NCBI RefSeq assembly: GCF_002873455.1
Contig: NZ_MCUN01000054.1
Span: 310,001-374,000 of the forward strand
From: Vibrio splendidus
Lineage (GTDB): Bacteria; Pseudomonadota; Gammaproteobacteria; Enterobacterales; Vibrionaceae
Direction of reading: 5' to 3'
DNA: 64,000 bases
In this document: in pieces, positions 49,029 through 58,979 of the stretch
Position numbering within the stretch: position 1 is the first letter of the stretch
How the letters are laid out: each line of letters begins with the position of its first letter
Position numbers and translations under genes: made by a program
Notes under the pieces: generated by a model
Told to the model about the DNA's origin: nothing
Databases searched by the model: none
The model's input: only the letters and a program-made list of their open reading frames with translations

Positions 49029-50699
49029 TTAAGCGTTGTAGGCATCGTTGTGAACGGCTTGTACTGCACGACCTGATGGGTCGACACAGTTTTTGAATGA
49101 CTCATCCCACTCAATCGCTTTCGCTGATGAACAAGCAACTGAAGGTCCACCAGGTACACACTCTGCCGCTGACTCTAGAGGGAATAGCTCCTCAAAGATT
49201 TCACGGTAAGCATAACCTTCTTTGGTTGTTGGCGTGTTGTAAGGGAAACGGAACTTAGCAGCTTCCATTTGTTGATCCGTTACTTTTTCTTCAGCCGTTG
49301 CTTTCAATGTGTCAATCCAGTCGTAGCCAACACCATCAGAGAACTGCTCTTTTTGGCGCCATGCGATTGAATCTGGCAGGTAGTCTTCAAAACACTCACG
49401 TAGGATGTGTTTTTCCATCTTACCGTTGCCACACATCTTGTCTTCAGGGTTCAGACGCATAGCGACATCGATAAACTCTTTGTCCAAGAATGGTACTCGG
49501 CCTTCTACACCCCATGCCGCTAGTGATTTGTTCGCACGAGCACAATCAAACATGCTTAGAGCAAGAAGTTTACGCACCGTTTCTTCGTGGAACTCTTTCG
49601 CGTTTGGTGCTTTGTGGAAGTACAGGTAACCACCGAAGATTTCATCAGCGCCCTCACCAGACAGTACCATTTTGATACCCATTGCCTTGATCTTACGAGC
49701 AAGCAAGTACATCGGCGTTGAAGCACGGATGGTCGTTACATCATAAGTTTCAATGTGGTAAATAACATCACGGATTGCGTCTAGGCCTTCCTGAATGGTG
49801 TAAGTCATCTCGTGGTGTACTGTACCGATTTTATCAGCGACTTCACGAGCAGCAATCAGATCAGGCGCATTTTCTAGACCTACTGCGAATGAGTGTAGTT
49901 GTGGCCACCAAGCTTCTGATTGCTCATCATCTTCGATACGCATTGCAGCAAAACGTTTAGCGACTGCTGAAGTGATCGAAGAATCAAGACCACCAGATAG
50001 AAGTACACCATAAGGCACATCAGTCATTAGTTGGCGTTTAACTGCAGCTTCTAGCGCTTCAGTTAGTTCTTCTTTACTTGTGCTGTTACCTTGTACCGCA
50101 GCGTATTCGTTCCAATCGCGGATGTAGTAACGTTGAGGCTCTGCATCTTTCGAAGAGTAGAAACTACCAGGAGGGAACTCGCTAATAGTCTTACATACTT
50201 CAACGAGTGCTTTCATCTCTGAAGCAACGTAGTAGTTACCGTGTGCATCGTAGCCTTGGTAAAGCGGAATGATACCAATATGGTCGCGGCCGACTAGGTA
50301 CTCGTCTTTCTCTTCGTCGTATAAAACGAATGCGAAAATACCGTTAAGTTCTTCTAGAAGGTCCGCGCCCATTTCTTGGTATAGAGCTAGGATAACTTCA
50401 CAGTCAGAATCAGTCTGGAACTGGTACTTATCTTCATAGCGTGCACGAAGTTCTTTGTGGTTATAAATTTCGCCGTTCACCGCAAGAATGTGCTTTTTAT
50501 CTTGGCTGTATAGTGGTTGTGCACCACTGTTAAGACCAACGATAGCCAAACGCTCGTGAGCAAGAATGGCTTTTTCACCGGCATAGATACCAGACCAATC
50601 TGGGCCACGGTGACGAAGCTTTTTAGACATTTCTAAAGCAATAGGGCGAAGTGCTGCGGCATCACTTTTAATGTCGAGAATGCCAAATACTGAACACAT
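49029..50699 (-). CDS. asnB: Asparagine synthase B (glutamine-hydrolysing)
   Basis: A 556-residue enzyme making asparagine from aspartate, glutamine and ATP. The glutaminase nucleophile Cys2 follows the initiator Met (MCSVFGILDIK), and the class II amidotransferase domain (1-200) contains LRHRGPDWSG and AVNGEIYNH. The synthetase domain has the SGGLDSS pyrophosphatase loop (~233) and VLSGEGADEIFGGY. Length matches E. coli AsnB (554). Monocistronic. Confidence 0.97.
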   Translation of the reverse strand: MCSVFGILDIKSDAAALRPIALEMSKKLRHRGPDWSGIYAGEKAILAHERLAIVGLNSGAQPLYSQDKKHILAVNGEIYNHKELRARYEDKYQFQTDSDCEVILALYQEMGADLLEELNGIFAFVLYDEEKDEYLVGRDHIGIIPLYQGYDAHGNYYVASEMKALVEVCKTISEFPPGSFYSSKDAEPQRYYIRDWNEYAAVQGNSTSKEELTEALEAAVKRQLMTDVPYGVLLSGGLDSSITSAVAKRFAAMRIEDDEQSEAWWPQLHSFAVGLENAPDLIAAREVADKIGTVHHEMTYTIQEGLDAIRDVIYHIETYDVTTIRASTPMYLLARKIKAMGIKMVLSGEGADEIFGGYLYFHKAPNAKEFHEETVRKLLALSMFDCARANKSLAAWGVEGRVPFLDKEFIDVAMRLNPEDKMCGNGKMEKHILRECFEDYLPDSIAWRQKEQFSDGVGYDWIDTLKATAEEKVTDQQMEAAKFRFPYNTPTTKEGYAYREIFEELFPLESAAECVPGGPSVACSSAKAIEWDESFKNCVDPSGRAVQAVHNDAYNA

Positions 50700-50873
50700 A
50701 GAACTTCCTTTTAAATAATTTCTAAATCAACTGTATTCAATTTGCCATTCTGGCTAAAAAAAGCAACCGAATGTGAGCAAAAAAATAATATAAAGGGACT
50801 TCTGTTAGAAATTATCTAATTTTAAGGTTGTTTTGGTGAGTGGTGTCTAATTACGGTTGGTTTTTTAAACAAA

Positions 50874-50914
50874 AACCTCTCAAAAGAGCAAAAGAACAGC
50901 AATTTTGAGAGGTT
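50874..50914 (-). terminator. Terminator of the Kef-type antiporter gene
   Basis: Perfect arms AACCTCTCAAAA / TTTTGAGAGGTT around 17 nt, followed on the minus strand by a T-rich tract, just after the stop at 50934. Confidence 0.8.
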
Positions 50915-50933
50915 AATCAGCAAATGTTTAGGA

Positions 50934-52520
50934 CTAGATTTTACTGATGTTTGGGTTTAGCTGCTCACAAACGTGGCGAGCAAAACCGCTACCGGCTTCG
51001 CTATAAATGTTAAAAGCAGCATCGACACCGTTTTCTTTTAATGTTTCTAGTTGATCTGGGTATTCAGCAATCGCGGCAATTTGGCCTTTAAAGTTACGCG
51101 ACTTTAATTGCTCTAAAGCGGTTTGATTACCTTGGTGGTGAGGCATAGCCAAGATCACTAACTTCACGTTTGCTGTATCTAAGATACGCTCCCAGAAATC
51201 TGGGTCAGTGGCATCGCCAGAAATAACGTTTCTTCCATGGCTTCTGTGGTTATGTGCCGCGTCTTCGCGAACTTCGACACCTAAACTCACTTTACCGTAG
51301 CGTGAACGTAGCTCGTCGTATGCACCAGTACCAATACGGCCCATACCAAGAATAAGCACTTGAGCACGACCTGGATCAATTCGTTTGTCGCGTTGGTGGA
51401 GCTTCTCAGCAGCGTGCTCTTTTAGCCACTTACCCGATTGTTGATAAAGTTTGTGGCCCGCTTTGTTTAGAGGCGCTGCGATTAAGAACGAGAGTGACAC
51501 TGCAATCGCTACTGCAACCAAGATGTCACCAGACATCCAACCCATCTTAAAGGCAAGGCCGCCAACGATGAGGCCAAATTCACTGTAGTTAAACAATGAT
51601 AGAGAGGCGAGTAGAGAGGTCCGAACACGGAATTTGAAGCGATTGAGTACCAAGAAGTAAAGCACGCCTTTCACTGGCAGCAACAACAAGAATAAAATGG
51701 CGAGCATAAAGCCTTGAATAGTCGGTTGCTCGGATAATCCAATATTCAAAAAGAAGCAGACAAGGAAAAGCTCTTTGAGGTTAAACAGCGATTTCGACAG
51801 CTCTGAAGCTTTTGGGTGACCTGCTAGCAACATACCTAAGATCAGAGCGCCTAGGTCGGGTTTAACCCCTACAAATTGGAACAAGCCTGCACCGACGACC
51901 AATGCGAAGAAAATGCCGAACAGCACCAACATCTCGCCGTGACCAACCCAATCGAGGACTTTGTAGAACAACGGACGACAGAATGGCAAAGCGAACAGTG
52001 CGATGGCGTACCATTCTGGGATCTTGCCTGTCGATGCGGTTAAAAATACCACGGCAAAGATGTCTTGCATGACCAGAATGCCAATCGCTAGCGTGCCATA
52101 GGTTGCATTCATTTCCCCTTTTTCTTGCAGAGATTTGACCGCGAATACAGTGCTAGAGAATGAGAGGGCAAAACCGAGAAGGACGATCTGTTCCATCGAC
52201 ATAGCTGCAAGCGATGAAATACCTAGGAATTTAAAACCAAACAGCGCGACGGCAAAAAACAGAGTAGATAAAAGGTTGTGGATTGTTGCGCCAGCCCAGA
52301 TCTCTTTAGAGAGTAGGGTTTTGATATCGAGCTTTAAGCCAATCGTAAATAGAAGTAGGGTAACACCAAGGTCAGCCAAGGTAATGATGGTGTCATTGGT
52401 TTCAAAACCCAGAGCAAAGAGCCCAAAGCCTGCGACCAAAAAGCCAACCAATGGGGGAAGGTGACACTTTAAAGCAATAAATCCTGCGATAAACGCAGTG
52501 GATATTAATATAAGTTCCAT
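50934..52520 (-). CDS. Cation:proton antiporter, CPA2/Kef type with RCK domain
   Basis: A 528-residue membrane protein. The N-terminal ~370 residues form about 12 helices typical of Na+/H+ exchangers (LADLGVTLLLFTIGLKLD is the signature part, and LGFALSFSSTVFAVK contains the family SSTV). The C-terminal ~130 residues form a Rossmann NAD-binding (TrkA-N) domain starting VLILGMGRIGTGAYDEL. This is the YbaL/KefB/KefC class of potassium or cation efflux systems. No KefF/KefG partner is nearby, and the glutathione-binding residues cannot be confirmed, so it is closer to YbaL. Ion specificity unknown. Confidence 0.85.
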   Translation of the reverse strand: MELILISTAFIAGFIALKCHLPPLVGFLVAGFGLFALGFETNDTIITLADLGVTLLLFTIGLKLDIKTLLSKEIWAGATIHNLLSTLFFAVALFGFKFLGISSLAAMSMEQIVLLGFALSFSSTVFAVKSLQEKGEMNATYGTLAIGILVMQDIFAVVFLTASTGKIPEWYAIALFALPFCRPLFYKVLDWVGHGEMLVLFGIFFALVVGAGLFQFVGVKPDLGALILGMLLAGHPKASELSKSLFNLKELFLVCFFLNIGLSEQPTIQGFMLAILFLLLLPVKGVLYFLVLNRFKFRVRTSLLASLSLFNYSEFGLIVGGLAFKMGWMSGDILVAVAIAVSLSFLIAAPLNKAGHKLYQQSGKWLKEHAAEKLHQRDKRIDPGRAQVLILGMGRIGTGAYDELRSRYGKVSLGVEVREDAAHNHRSHGRNVISGDATDPDFWERILDTANVKLVILAMPHHQGNQTALEQLKSRNFKGQIAAIAEYPDQLETLKENGVDAAFNIYSEAGSGFARHVCEQLNPNISKI

Positions 52521-52545
52521 AACTTGTAGTAGTAGTTCCCTAGCT

Positions 52546-52580
52546 TAAAAAAACGGGCCGTGTTTATACAAACACGGCCC
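52546..52580 (-). terminator. Terminator of nagA-nagC
   Basis: Perfect arms CGGGCCGTGTTT / AAACACGGCCCG with a 4-nt loop and a T7 on the minus strand, 25 bp after the nagC stop. Confidence 0.95.
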
Positions 52581-52604
52581 GCGGAAAATCAGAGTTGTTT
52601 TTCT

Positions 52605-53819
52605 TTAGTCTTCAAGAAGCTTTTGAAGTAACACACCATTGAGCATGGCGCGCTTAATCATGGCAAAAGCTCCCATCGTAGGATGTTTATCGATCTGTGA
52701 TGCTACAATAGGCAGGCCGCTATGGAAAGCCGTTAACGACTGATTCTCTACATTGCGCTTAATTGCAGGGAAAACAATCTCTTGTGCCTTTGTAATATCA
52801 CCAGCAATGATCACTTTCTGAGGGTTAAACAAATTAATCGTCATTGCGATAGCTTTACCCAGTTGATTGCCCACTCGAACTAAACTCTGCTTGGCAAGTT
52901 CGTCGCCATTGATAGCATGGTCACATACATCTTGAATGGTAATGTGTTCAATCTCTGTTAGAGACGACTCATAGCCTTGCTTAATTAATTTTTGGACACG
53001 ATCAACAATGGCAGGGTTCGCAGCTACGGTTTCAAGACAACCGAAATTACCGCATTGGCATTGTTCGCCAAGTGGATCTATTTGGATATGACCAATTTCA
53101 CCTACGTTGCGGTTGTGGCCAAGGAAAACCTGACCATTCACAATAATACCAGCACCAGTACCACGGTGGACACTAACCAAAATAGAATCTTGGCTGTCTT
53201 TACTTGCCCCGAAGTAGTGCTCAGCAAGTGCCATTCCGCGAACGTCATTACCAACAAAGCAAGCAACATGGAATGTGTCGCGAATAATGTCGCTTAACGC
53301 AAGGTTATCGATGTCTGTATTTGGCATGTACTCAACGACACCTGTCGTTGGGTTAACCAAGCCAGGGAGGGTGATCCCAATGGCAATCAGCTGGTCGATC
53401 TTTGATTGGTGTTCAGCAATGAAAGCCTTCAAGTTATTGACCAAGCCTTGGGTGAGGTCTGATTGGTCTGAGTAATTCAGGTCTTGCTGTTGGAAAGCCA
53501 ACTCACGACCGCCAAGGTCATGCAGGCTTATTTGAATGTAGTCTCGGCCCAAGCGCACAGCGACAGAGTGAAAGGGCTCTACTTCTGTGGTTAGGGAGAT
53601 CGCGCGTCTACCGCCAGTAGACGCTTGCTGCGCAACCTCTTTAATTAGGCCGCGCTCTAAAAGTTGGCGGGTAATTTTTGTAACACTTGCCGGTGCGAGT
53701 TGGCTTACATCAGCCACTTGTATACGACTGATAGGCCCTTGTTGGTCTATTAGTCGGTATACTGCCGCACTGTTTAGTTGTTTAACTAAGTCTACGTTAC
53801 CTATTTGTCCGCCATTCAT
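52605..53819 (-). CDS. nagC: N-acetylglucosamine repressor NagC (ROK family)
   Basis: A 404-residue regulator. The N-terminal winged helix (IDQQGPISRIQVADVSQLAPASVTK begins the HTH, ~24-65) precedes a ROK sugar-binding domain with the glycine-rich loops DVRGMALAEH, HRGTGAGIIVNG and the zinc cluster CQCGNFGCLE (three Cys and a His). NagC represses nag and chitin-use genes until GlcNAc-6-P binds. It starts 2 bp after nagA, so the two are one operon, and it probably represses nagA-nagC and nagE across the divergent gap. Confidence 0.95.
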   Translation of the reverse strand: MNGGQIGNVDLVKQLNSAAVYRLIDQQGPISRIQVADVSQLAPASVTKITRQLLERGLIKEVAQQASTGGRRAISLTTEVEPFHSVAVRLGRDYIQISLHDLGGRELAFQQQDLNYSDQSDLTQGLVNNLKAFIAEHQSKIDQLIAIGITLPGLVNPTTGVVEYMPNTDIDNLALSDIIRDTFHVACFVGNDVRGMALAEHYFGASKDSQDSILVSVHRGTGAGIIVNGQVFLGHNRNVGEIGHIQIDPLGEQCQCGNFGCLETVAANPAIVDRVQKLIKQGYESSLTEIEHITIQDVCDHAINGDELAKQSLVRVGNQLGKAIAMTINLFNPQKVIIAGDITKAQEIVFPAIKRNVENQSLTAFHSGLPIVASQIDKHPTMGAFAMIKRAMLNGVLLQKLLED

Positions 53820-53821
53820 AC

Positions 53822-54958
53822 TTAATTGTGCTCGTATTGTCCGTTAACAACAGTCGCTTTAACGTTAAAGTCTCGGTCAAATACAGCTAGGTTTGCAACC
53901 ATACCTTTTTTGATTCGACCTAGCTTACTTTCTACACCGATAGCCGTAGCTGGGTATAGCGTAGCCATGCGGAGAGCTTCGTCTAAAGCGATACCAGCGT
54001 GCTCAACTGTATTCTGAACTGCTTCAATCATAGTCAGAGCTGAGCCGCCCAGTGTGCCGTTTTCATCAACACACTTACCATCACGGTAATATACTTTCTT
54101 ACCGACAAAAATAAAGTATTCCATGTTAGCACCTGCAGGAGCTGTGGCGTCCGTCACTAATACCAACTTTTCTCCCTTGATTTTATGCGCAATTCTGATG
54201 TTTGCGTAATCAACGTGGAAGCCATCGGCAATAATGCCAGCATAAACATCAGGAGTATCGTAAATCGCACCAACAACGCCAGGCTCACGACCAACCATAG
54301 GAGTCATTGCATTAAACAGATGAGTGGCGAAAGTGATTCCTGATTCGAAACCTTGACGAGCTTCTGCGTACGTCGCATTAGTGTGGCCAATCGAAACAAC
54401 CACACCGGCTTTGCGTAGACGCTCAATATGCTCTGGGTCGTTGAGTTCTGGAGCCAATGTTACTTTTGCAACAAGATCATTGTTCTTACAGATAAGTTCA
54501 ATCATTTCGTTGTCAGATTTACGAATGTGATCGACGCTGTGAATGCCTTTTTTCGCAACGTTTAAGTATGGACCTTCAAGGTGTAGGCCTAGAGATTGGT
54601 TTTGATATTGGTTGTGGTATTCACGAGCTGCAGCAATAACCTCACGCATATCTTCGTCAGAAGAAGTGATTAGCGTTGGCAAGAAGCTAGTACAGCCAGA
54701 TTTAAGGTTTGCTTTGTGCATGATCTGCATTGTGTCTGCAGTGATCTCATCGTTAAGCATTACACCGCCACAACCATTCAATTGTAGGTCAATGAAGCCT
54801 GGGCTTAGGTTTGCTCCGTTTAGGTCGAGAACCTCGATTCTTTCTGGTAATTCAGAGATAGGACAGACTTTTTTGATCAGTTCGTTTTCGATTACAACAG
54901 CATGATCGGATAGAACATCACTACCAGTGTAAATTTTACAGTTACTTAGCGCGTACAT
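53822..54958 (-). CDS. nagA: N-acetylglucosamine-6-phosphate deacetylase
   Basis: A 378-residue amidohydrolase that turns GlcNAc-6-P into GlcN-6-P and acetate, the first cytosolic step after NagE transport. Motifs are LDLNGANLSPGFIDLQLNG, the metal Glu in GLHLEGPYLN, His sites in SIGHTNA and THLFNAM, and the catalytic Asp in VTDATAPAG. First gene of nagA-nagC; nagB (deaminase) is not adjacent, so it must lie elsewhere. It diverges from nagE. Confidence 0.97.
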   Translation of the reverse strand: MYALSNCKIYTGSDVLSDHAVVIENELIKKVCPISELPERIEVLDLNGANLSPGFIDLQLNGCGGVMLNDEITADTMQIMHKANLKSGCTSFLPTLITSSDEDMREVIAAAREYHNQYQNQSLGLHLEGPYLNVAKKGIHSVDHIRKSDNEMIELICKNNDLVAKVTLAPELNDPEHIERLRKAGVVVSIGHTNATYAEARQGFESGITFATHLFNAMTPMVGREPGVVGAIYDTPDVYAGIIADGFHVDYANIRIAHKIKGEKLVLVTDATAPAGANMEYFIFVGKKVYYRDGKCVDENGTLGGSALTMIEAVQNTVEHAGIALDEALRMATLYPATAIGVESKLGRIKKGMVANLAVFDRDFNVKATVVNGQYEHN

Positions 54959-55212
54959 AGTCAGCTAATCCTTATTTCGTGAGATCTTTAAAATTTATTC
55001 GTTACCTAAATGTGGACTTAGTTTGCGAGCATCATTTACGTAACGATTTATCTTTTATGGGCAAACGGCTTTAAAATGTAAAGCAATTTAAGTTGTTGAA
55101 AAATATATGAACAATTAGTTTTTTATATACATTTAGGCTCATTGTTAATGATTGTTTGTTGGGCAGTGTAAACCCAGGGATACCATCATTTTTCCTAATG
55201 ATTAAGTTTGGA

Positions 55213-55249
55213 TTTTATCTATAAATGTTCATTCTTTTGAATGATAAAA
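55213..55249. promoter_or_regulatory. Palindromic element, possible NagC operator
   Basis: Outer pair TTTTATC / GATAAAA and inner pair TCATTC / GAATGA around TTTT. An A+T-rich symmetrical site, similar in style to NagC operators, but I cannot match the exact consensus. Confidence 0.4.
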
Positions 55250-55294
55250 TAAGTTTTATGATCTCGCTAGCAAAAACCTCTGGATTTGGTAAAA

Positions 55295-55316
55295 ACTGGT
55301 GATTACGATCACAAAT
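55295..55316 (+). promoter_or_regulatory. CRP-binding site upstream of nagE
   Basis: GGTGA-TTACGA-TCACA at 55298-55313 matches TGTGA-N6-TCACA at 9 of 10 core positions, placed 120 bp before the nagE start. Confidence 0.7.
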
Positions 55317-55323
55317 GGTAAGG

Positions 55324-55347
55324 TTTTAATTTGCGGAGCAAAATTAA
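55324..55347. promoter_or_regulatory. Palindrome near nagE, candidate NagC operator
   Basis: TTAATTTGC-GGA-GCAAAATTAA: arms match except for one extra A. The symmetry, size and A+T-rich flanks suit a ROK-family repressor site, just downstream of the CRP site. Confidence 0.5.
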
Positions 55348-55433
55348 TTGAATACACTGAATAGGACTAAATTGAGCGACTAAAATAAGTTTCTCAAACG
55401 AATTCTAAAAAATCCTATAGGGGGAAACAACTG

Positions 55434-56993
55434 GTGAATATTCTAGGATATGCACAGAAGCTTGGTAAGGCGTTAATGCTACCAATCGCAACGCTTCCGA
55501 TTGCGGCGCTTCTTTTACGTTTAGGTCAAGGCGATCTACTTGATATTCCATTCATGGCAGAAGCTGGTGGTGCTATTTTCGGTAACCTACCATTGCTATT
55601 TGGTCTCGGTATCGCGATTGGTCTTTCTAAAGACGGTAACGGCGCAGCGGGTCTTGCTGGTGCAGTTGCTTACTTCGTACTAACAGCGACAGCAACGACA
55701 ATTAACGCAGACGTTAACATGTCATTCTTCGGCGGTATCTTCGCAGGTATTATCGCAGGTCACTCTTACAACGCTTTCCATGCTACACGCCTTCCTGAGT
55801 GGCTGGCCTTCTTTGCGGGTAAACGTTTAGTCCCTATCATGGCTGGTCTATTTGCACTTGTTGCAGGTGCTGTGTCTGGTGTGGTTTGGCCTGGTGTTCA
55901 ATCTGGTCTAGATTCACTAGCTCACGCAGTATCAACGTCTGGCGCTGTCGGTCAATTCGTTTACGGTACTCTTAACCGTGCACTGATCCCTGTAGGTCTA
56001 CACCACGTGTTGAACTCATACTTCTGGTTCGGTATGGGTACGTGTCAAGAAATCATCGTTGCTGGTCAAGGCGCATTCGCTAACATCACTCAACTTTGTG
56101 TTGACCCTGCACTGGCTAAAACTTTAGTTGTTGGTCAAGAGCATACATTTACATTCGCTAACTCAGTAACTCCAGAAATTACTACTGTAGTTAAAGAAGT
56201 GACTGAAACAGTTAAATCTGGCGACCTACACCGTTTCTTCGGTGGTGATAAAGGCGCTGGCGTATTCATGAACGGTTTCTTCCCAGTAATGATGTTCGGT
56301 CTACCAGGTGCAGCACTTGCAATGTACCTAGCCGCTCCTGCTGAAAAACGCAGCCAAGTTGGTGGCGCATTGTTCTCTGTTGCATTCTGTTCATTCCTAA
56401 CAGGTATCACAGAGCCGCTAGAATTCATGTTCGTATTCCTAGCTCCTGCTCTATACGCAATGCACGCTGTATTTACTGGTCTGTCTCTAGTTGTTGCTAA
56501 CATGTTTGGTACTCTGCACGGTTTCGGTTTCTCTGCTGGTCTTATCGACTTCGTATTGAACTGGGGTCTAGCAACTAAACCATTCACTCTGCTATTGATT
56601 GGCTTAGCATTCGGTGCTCTATACTTCTTCACTTTCTCTTTCGCAATCCGCGCTTTCAACTTGAAATCGCCAGGTCGTGAAGATGATGATGAAGCTGTAG
56701 CGGCTCCTGCTGGCGACGCACCAAAAGGTGAAGTTGCTCGTCAATACCTGAAAGCTCTAGGTGGTCACGAAAACCTGACTTCAATCGATGCTTGTATCAC
56801 TCGTCTACGTCTAACTCTTAAAGACCGCTCTATCGCTGATGAAGTTGTTCTTAAGAAACTTGGCGCTAAAGGTGTGGTTAAACTAGGTGAGAATAACCTA
56901 CAGGTTATCCTTGGCCCATTAGCTGAAATCGTCGCTGGCGAAATGAAAGCTATCGGTGCAGGTGAAGACCTATCTGATGTAAAACTTCCATAG
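55434..56993 (+). CDS. nagE: PTS N-acetylglucosamine transporter, IICB only
   Basis: A 519-residue permease that takes up GlcNAc and phosphorylates it. Residues ~1-410 form the IIC membrane domain (MNILGYAQKLGKALMLPIATLPIAAL; HHVLNSYFW; GITEPLEFMF). The IIB domain is at ~435-515 with phospho-Cys454 in SIDACITRLRL. E. coli NagE (648 residues) also has a C-terminal IIA domain; that part is absent here, so a separate IIA is needed, probably IIA-Glc (crr, 20.2 kb). GTG start after a GGGGGAAA site. Strong terminator follows. Diverges from nagA. Confidence 0.95.
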   Translation: MNILGYAQKLGKALMLPIATLPIAALLLRLGQGDLLDIPFMAEAGGAIFGNLPLLFGLGIAIGLSKDGNGAAGLAGAVAYFVLTATATTINADVNMSFFGGIFAGIIAGHSYNAFHATRLPEWLAFFAGKRLVPIMAGLFALVAGAVSGVVWPGVQSGLDSLAHAVSTSGAVGQFVYGTLNRALIPVGLHHVLNSYFWFGMGTCQEIIVAGQGAFANITQLCVDPALAKTLVVGQEHTFTFANSVTPEITTVVKEVTETVKSGDLHRFFGGDKGAGVFMNGFFPVMMFGLPGAALAMYLAAPAEKRSQVGGALFSVAFCSFLTGITEPLEFMFVFLAPALYAMHAVFTGLSLVVANMFGTLHGFGFSAGLIDFVLNWGLATKPFTLLLIGLAFGALYFFTFSFAIRAFNLKSPGREDDDEAVAAPAGDAPKGEVARQYLKALGGHENLTSIDACITRLRLTLKDRSIADEVVLKKLGAKGVVKLGENNLQVILGPLAEIVAGEMKAIGAGEDLSDVKLP

Positions 56994-57047
56994 TAAGGGA
57001 AGTACTTATTAAGACGTAACAACGGCTCTTAAGTAAGTTTCAAATTG

Positions 57048-57075
57048 AAAGCCTCCCACACGGGAGGCTTTTTTG
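57048..57075 (+). terminator. Terminator after nagE
   Basis: Stem AAAGCCTCCC / GGGAGGCTTT with a 4-nt loop and T6. Confidence 0.93.
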
Positions 57076-57295
57076 TACTTGTCATTTAGAGTCAGTGAGC
57101 AAGGTTCGTTCTATTCTTCATCGAATAGCGGAAATAATCACAATTAACTGATGGTTCTTATTGTGCAAAGGCGAAGAATTGTGGATGATTAGTAACAATG
57201 ATCTTTCTATCTTTGACCGGCAGCAAAAGCGGCCTTTGTCTCGGATATGAAAGATAACTTTCTCTGACAATACTAAATACATAGAGGTGCTATAG

Positions 57296-58963
57296 ATGAG
57301 TGAAGCTGAGGCTCGTCCATCGAATTTCATTCGCCAAATTATCGATAAAGATTTAGCGGATGGTACACACAGTAGCGTGCATACTCGTTTCCCGCCGGAG
57401 CCAAATGGCTACCTGCACATTGGTCACGCTAAATCTATTTGCTTGAACTTTGGTATTGCTCAGGACTACCAGGGACAATGTAATCTTCGTTTCGATGATA
57501 CAAACCCTGAAAAAGAAGACGTTGAATACGTTGAGTCAATTAAGAATGATGTAAGCTGGTTAGGCTTCGAATGGTCTGGTGATATTTGTTACTCATCAAA
57601 CTACTTCGATACGCTTTACGCTTATGCTGTGGAATTAATTAATAAAGGCTTAGCGTACGTTGACGAGCTAAGTCCTGATCAAATCCGTGAGTACCGTGGC
57701 ACATTGAAAGAGCCTGGTAAAGCGAGCCCATATCGTGATCGCAGCCCTGAAGAAAACCTAGCGTTATTTGAAAAAATGCGTGACGGTGGCTTCGAAGAAG
57801 GCAAAGCATGTCTACGTGCTAAGATCGACATGAGCTCTTCATTCATGGTTATGCGCGATCCAGTTATCTACCGTGTTCGTTTTGCTCACCACCATCAGAC
57901 TGCTGACAAGTGGTGCATTTACCCAATGTACGACTTCACTCATTGTATCTCTGATGCGCTAGAGGGCATTACGCACTCTATCTGTACTCTTGAATTCCAA
58001 GACAACCGTCGTTTGTATGACTGGGTTCTAGATAACATCACGATTGATTGCCAACCTCGTCAATACGAGTTTAGCCGTCTGAATCTTGAATACACTGTAA
58101 TGTCGAAGCGTAAGCTGAACCAACTTGTGGTTGAAAACCTAGTTGAAGGTTGGGACGATCCACGTATGCCAACTATCTCTGGTCTACGTCGTCGCGGTTT
58201 CACTTCAAGCTCGATTCGCGAATTCTGTAAACGTATTGGTGTGACTAAGCAAGAGAACATGATTGAGTTCGGTTCACTTGAGTCTTGTATCCGTGATGAT
58301 CTGAACGAAAATGCACCTCGTGCAATGGCTGTTCTTGATCCGATCAAGGTCGTGATTGAAAACTACGACGCTGATACAGTAGAAACACTGACAGTGGCAA
58401 ACCACCCGAACAAGCCTGAAATGGGTACTCGTGAAGTTCCATTTACACGCGAAGTTTGGATTGAACGTGACGACTTCCGTGAAGAAGCAAACAAGAAGTA
58501 CAAGCGTTTGGTTCTAGGTAAAGAAGTTCGCCTACGTGGTGCTTACGTGATCAAAGCTGAGCGTATCGAAAAAGATGCAGAAGGCAATATTACGACTATC
58601 TTCTGCTCTTACGACAATGAAACACTCGGTAAGAACCCTGCAGATGGCCGTAAAGTGAAAGGCGTTATCCACTGGGTATCGGCTGATAAAGCATTGCCTG
58701 CTGAGATTCGTTTGTACGATCGTCTATTCACTGTGGCAAACCCAGCCGCTGCTGATGATTTCGCTGCAACGCTTAACTCTGAGTCACTTGTTACGCTAAA
58801 CGGTTTTGTTGAACCTAGCCTAGCCGAAGGTGTGGCAGAGCAAGCGTACCAGTTTGAACGTACAGGTTACTTCTGTGTAGATTCGAAAGACTCTAAAGCA
58901 GACGCGCTAGTATTCAACCGCACGGTTGGTCTACGAGATACTTGGGGTAAAACTGAGGCTTAA
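57296..58963 (+). CDS. glnS: Glutaminyl-tRNA synthetase
   Basis: A 555-residue class I synthetase charging tRNA-Gln. The HIGH motif is in NGYLHIGHAKS (residues 41-44), and the KMSKS-like loop is VMSKRKLNQL near 268. The C-terminal anticodon-binding barrels (~340-550) are complete. Length equals E. coli GlnS (554). It follows nagE as a separate unit, which is the gene order seen in V. cholerae. Confidence 0.98.
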   Translation: MSEAEARPSNFIRQIIDKDLADGTHSSVHTRFPPEPNGYLHIGHAKSICLNFGIAQDYQGQCNLRFDDTNPEKEDVEYVESIKNDVSWLGFEWSGDICYSSNYFDTLYAYAVELINKGLAYVDELSPDQIREYRGTLKEPGKASPYRDRSPEENLALFEKMRDGGFEEGKACLRAKIDMSSSFMVMRDPVIYRVRFAHHHQTADKWCIYPMYDFTHCISDALEGITHSICTLEFQDNRRLYDWVLDNITIDCQPRQYEFSRLNLEYTVMSKRKLNQLVVENLVEGWDDPRMPTISGLRRRGFTSSSIREFCKRIGVTKQENMIEFGSLESCIRDDLNENAPRAMAVLDPIKVVIENYDADTVETLTVANHPNKPEMGTREVPFTREVWIERDDFREEANKKYKRLVLGKEVRLRGAYVIKAERIEKDAEGNITTIFCSYDNETLGKNPADGRKVKGVIHWVSADKALPAEIRLYDRLFTVANPAAADDFAATLNSESLVTLNGFVEPSLAEGVAEQAYQFERTGYFCVDSKDSKADALVFNRTVGLRDTWGKTEA

Positions 58964-58979
58964 TGGCTTTGTTTTCTAT

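Larger units (their letters stand above)
54959..55433. other. Divergent regulatory region nagA/nagE (475 bp)
   Basis: No gene. It contains a nested inverted repeat at 55213-55249, a CRP site at 55295-55316 and a GCnnnGC-centred palindrome at 55324-55347. It is the expected target of NagC and CRP. Confidence 0.7.

Noticed and set aside
52992..53297. Plus-strand open frames inside nagC
   Set aside because: Opposite-strand shadows of a well-supported ROK repressor gene; no start site or family features.
56135..56659. A 174-codon open frame antisense to nagE
   Set aside because: It mirrors the codon pattern of the highly biased nagE gene, has no ribosome-binding site and a basic, low-quality product; it is a shadow frame.
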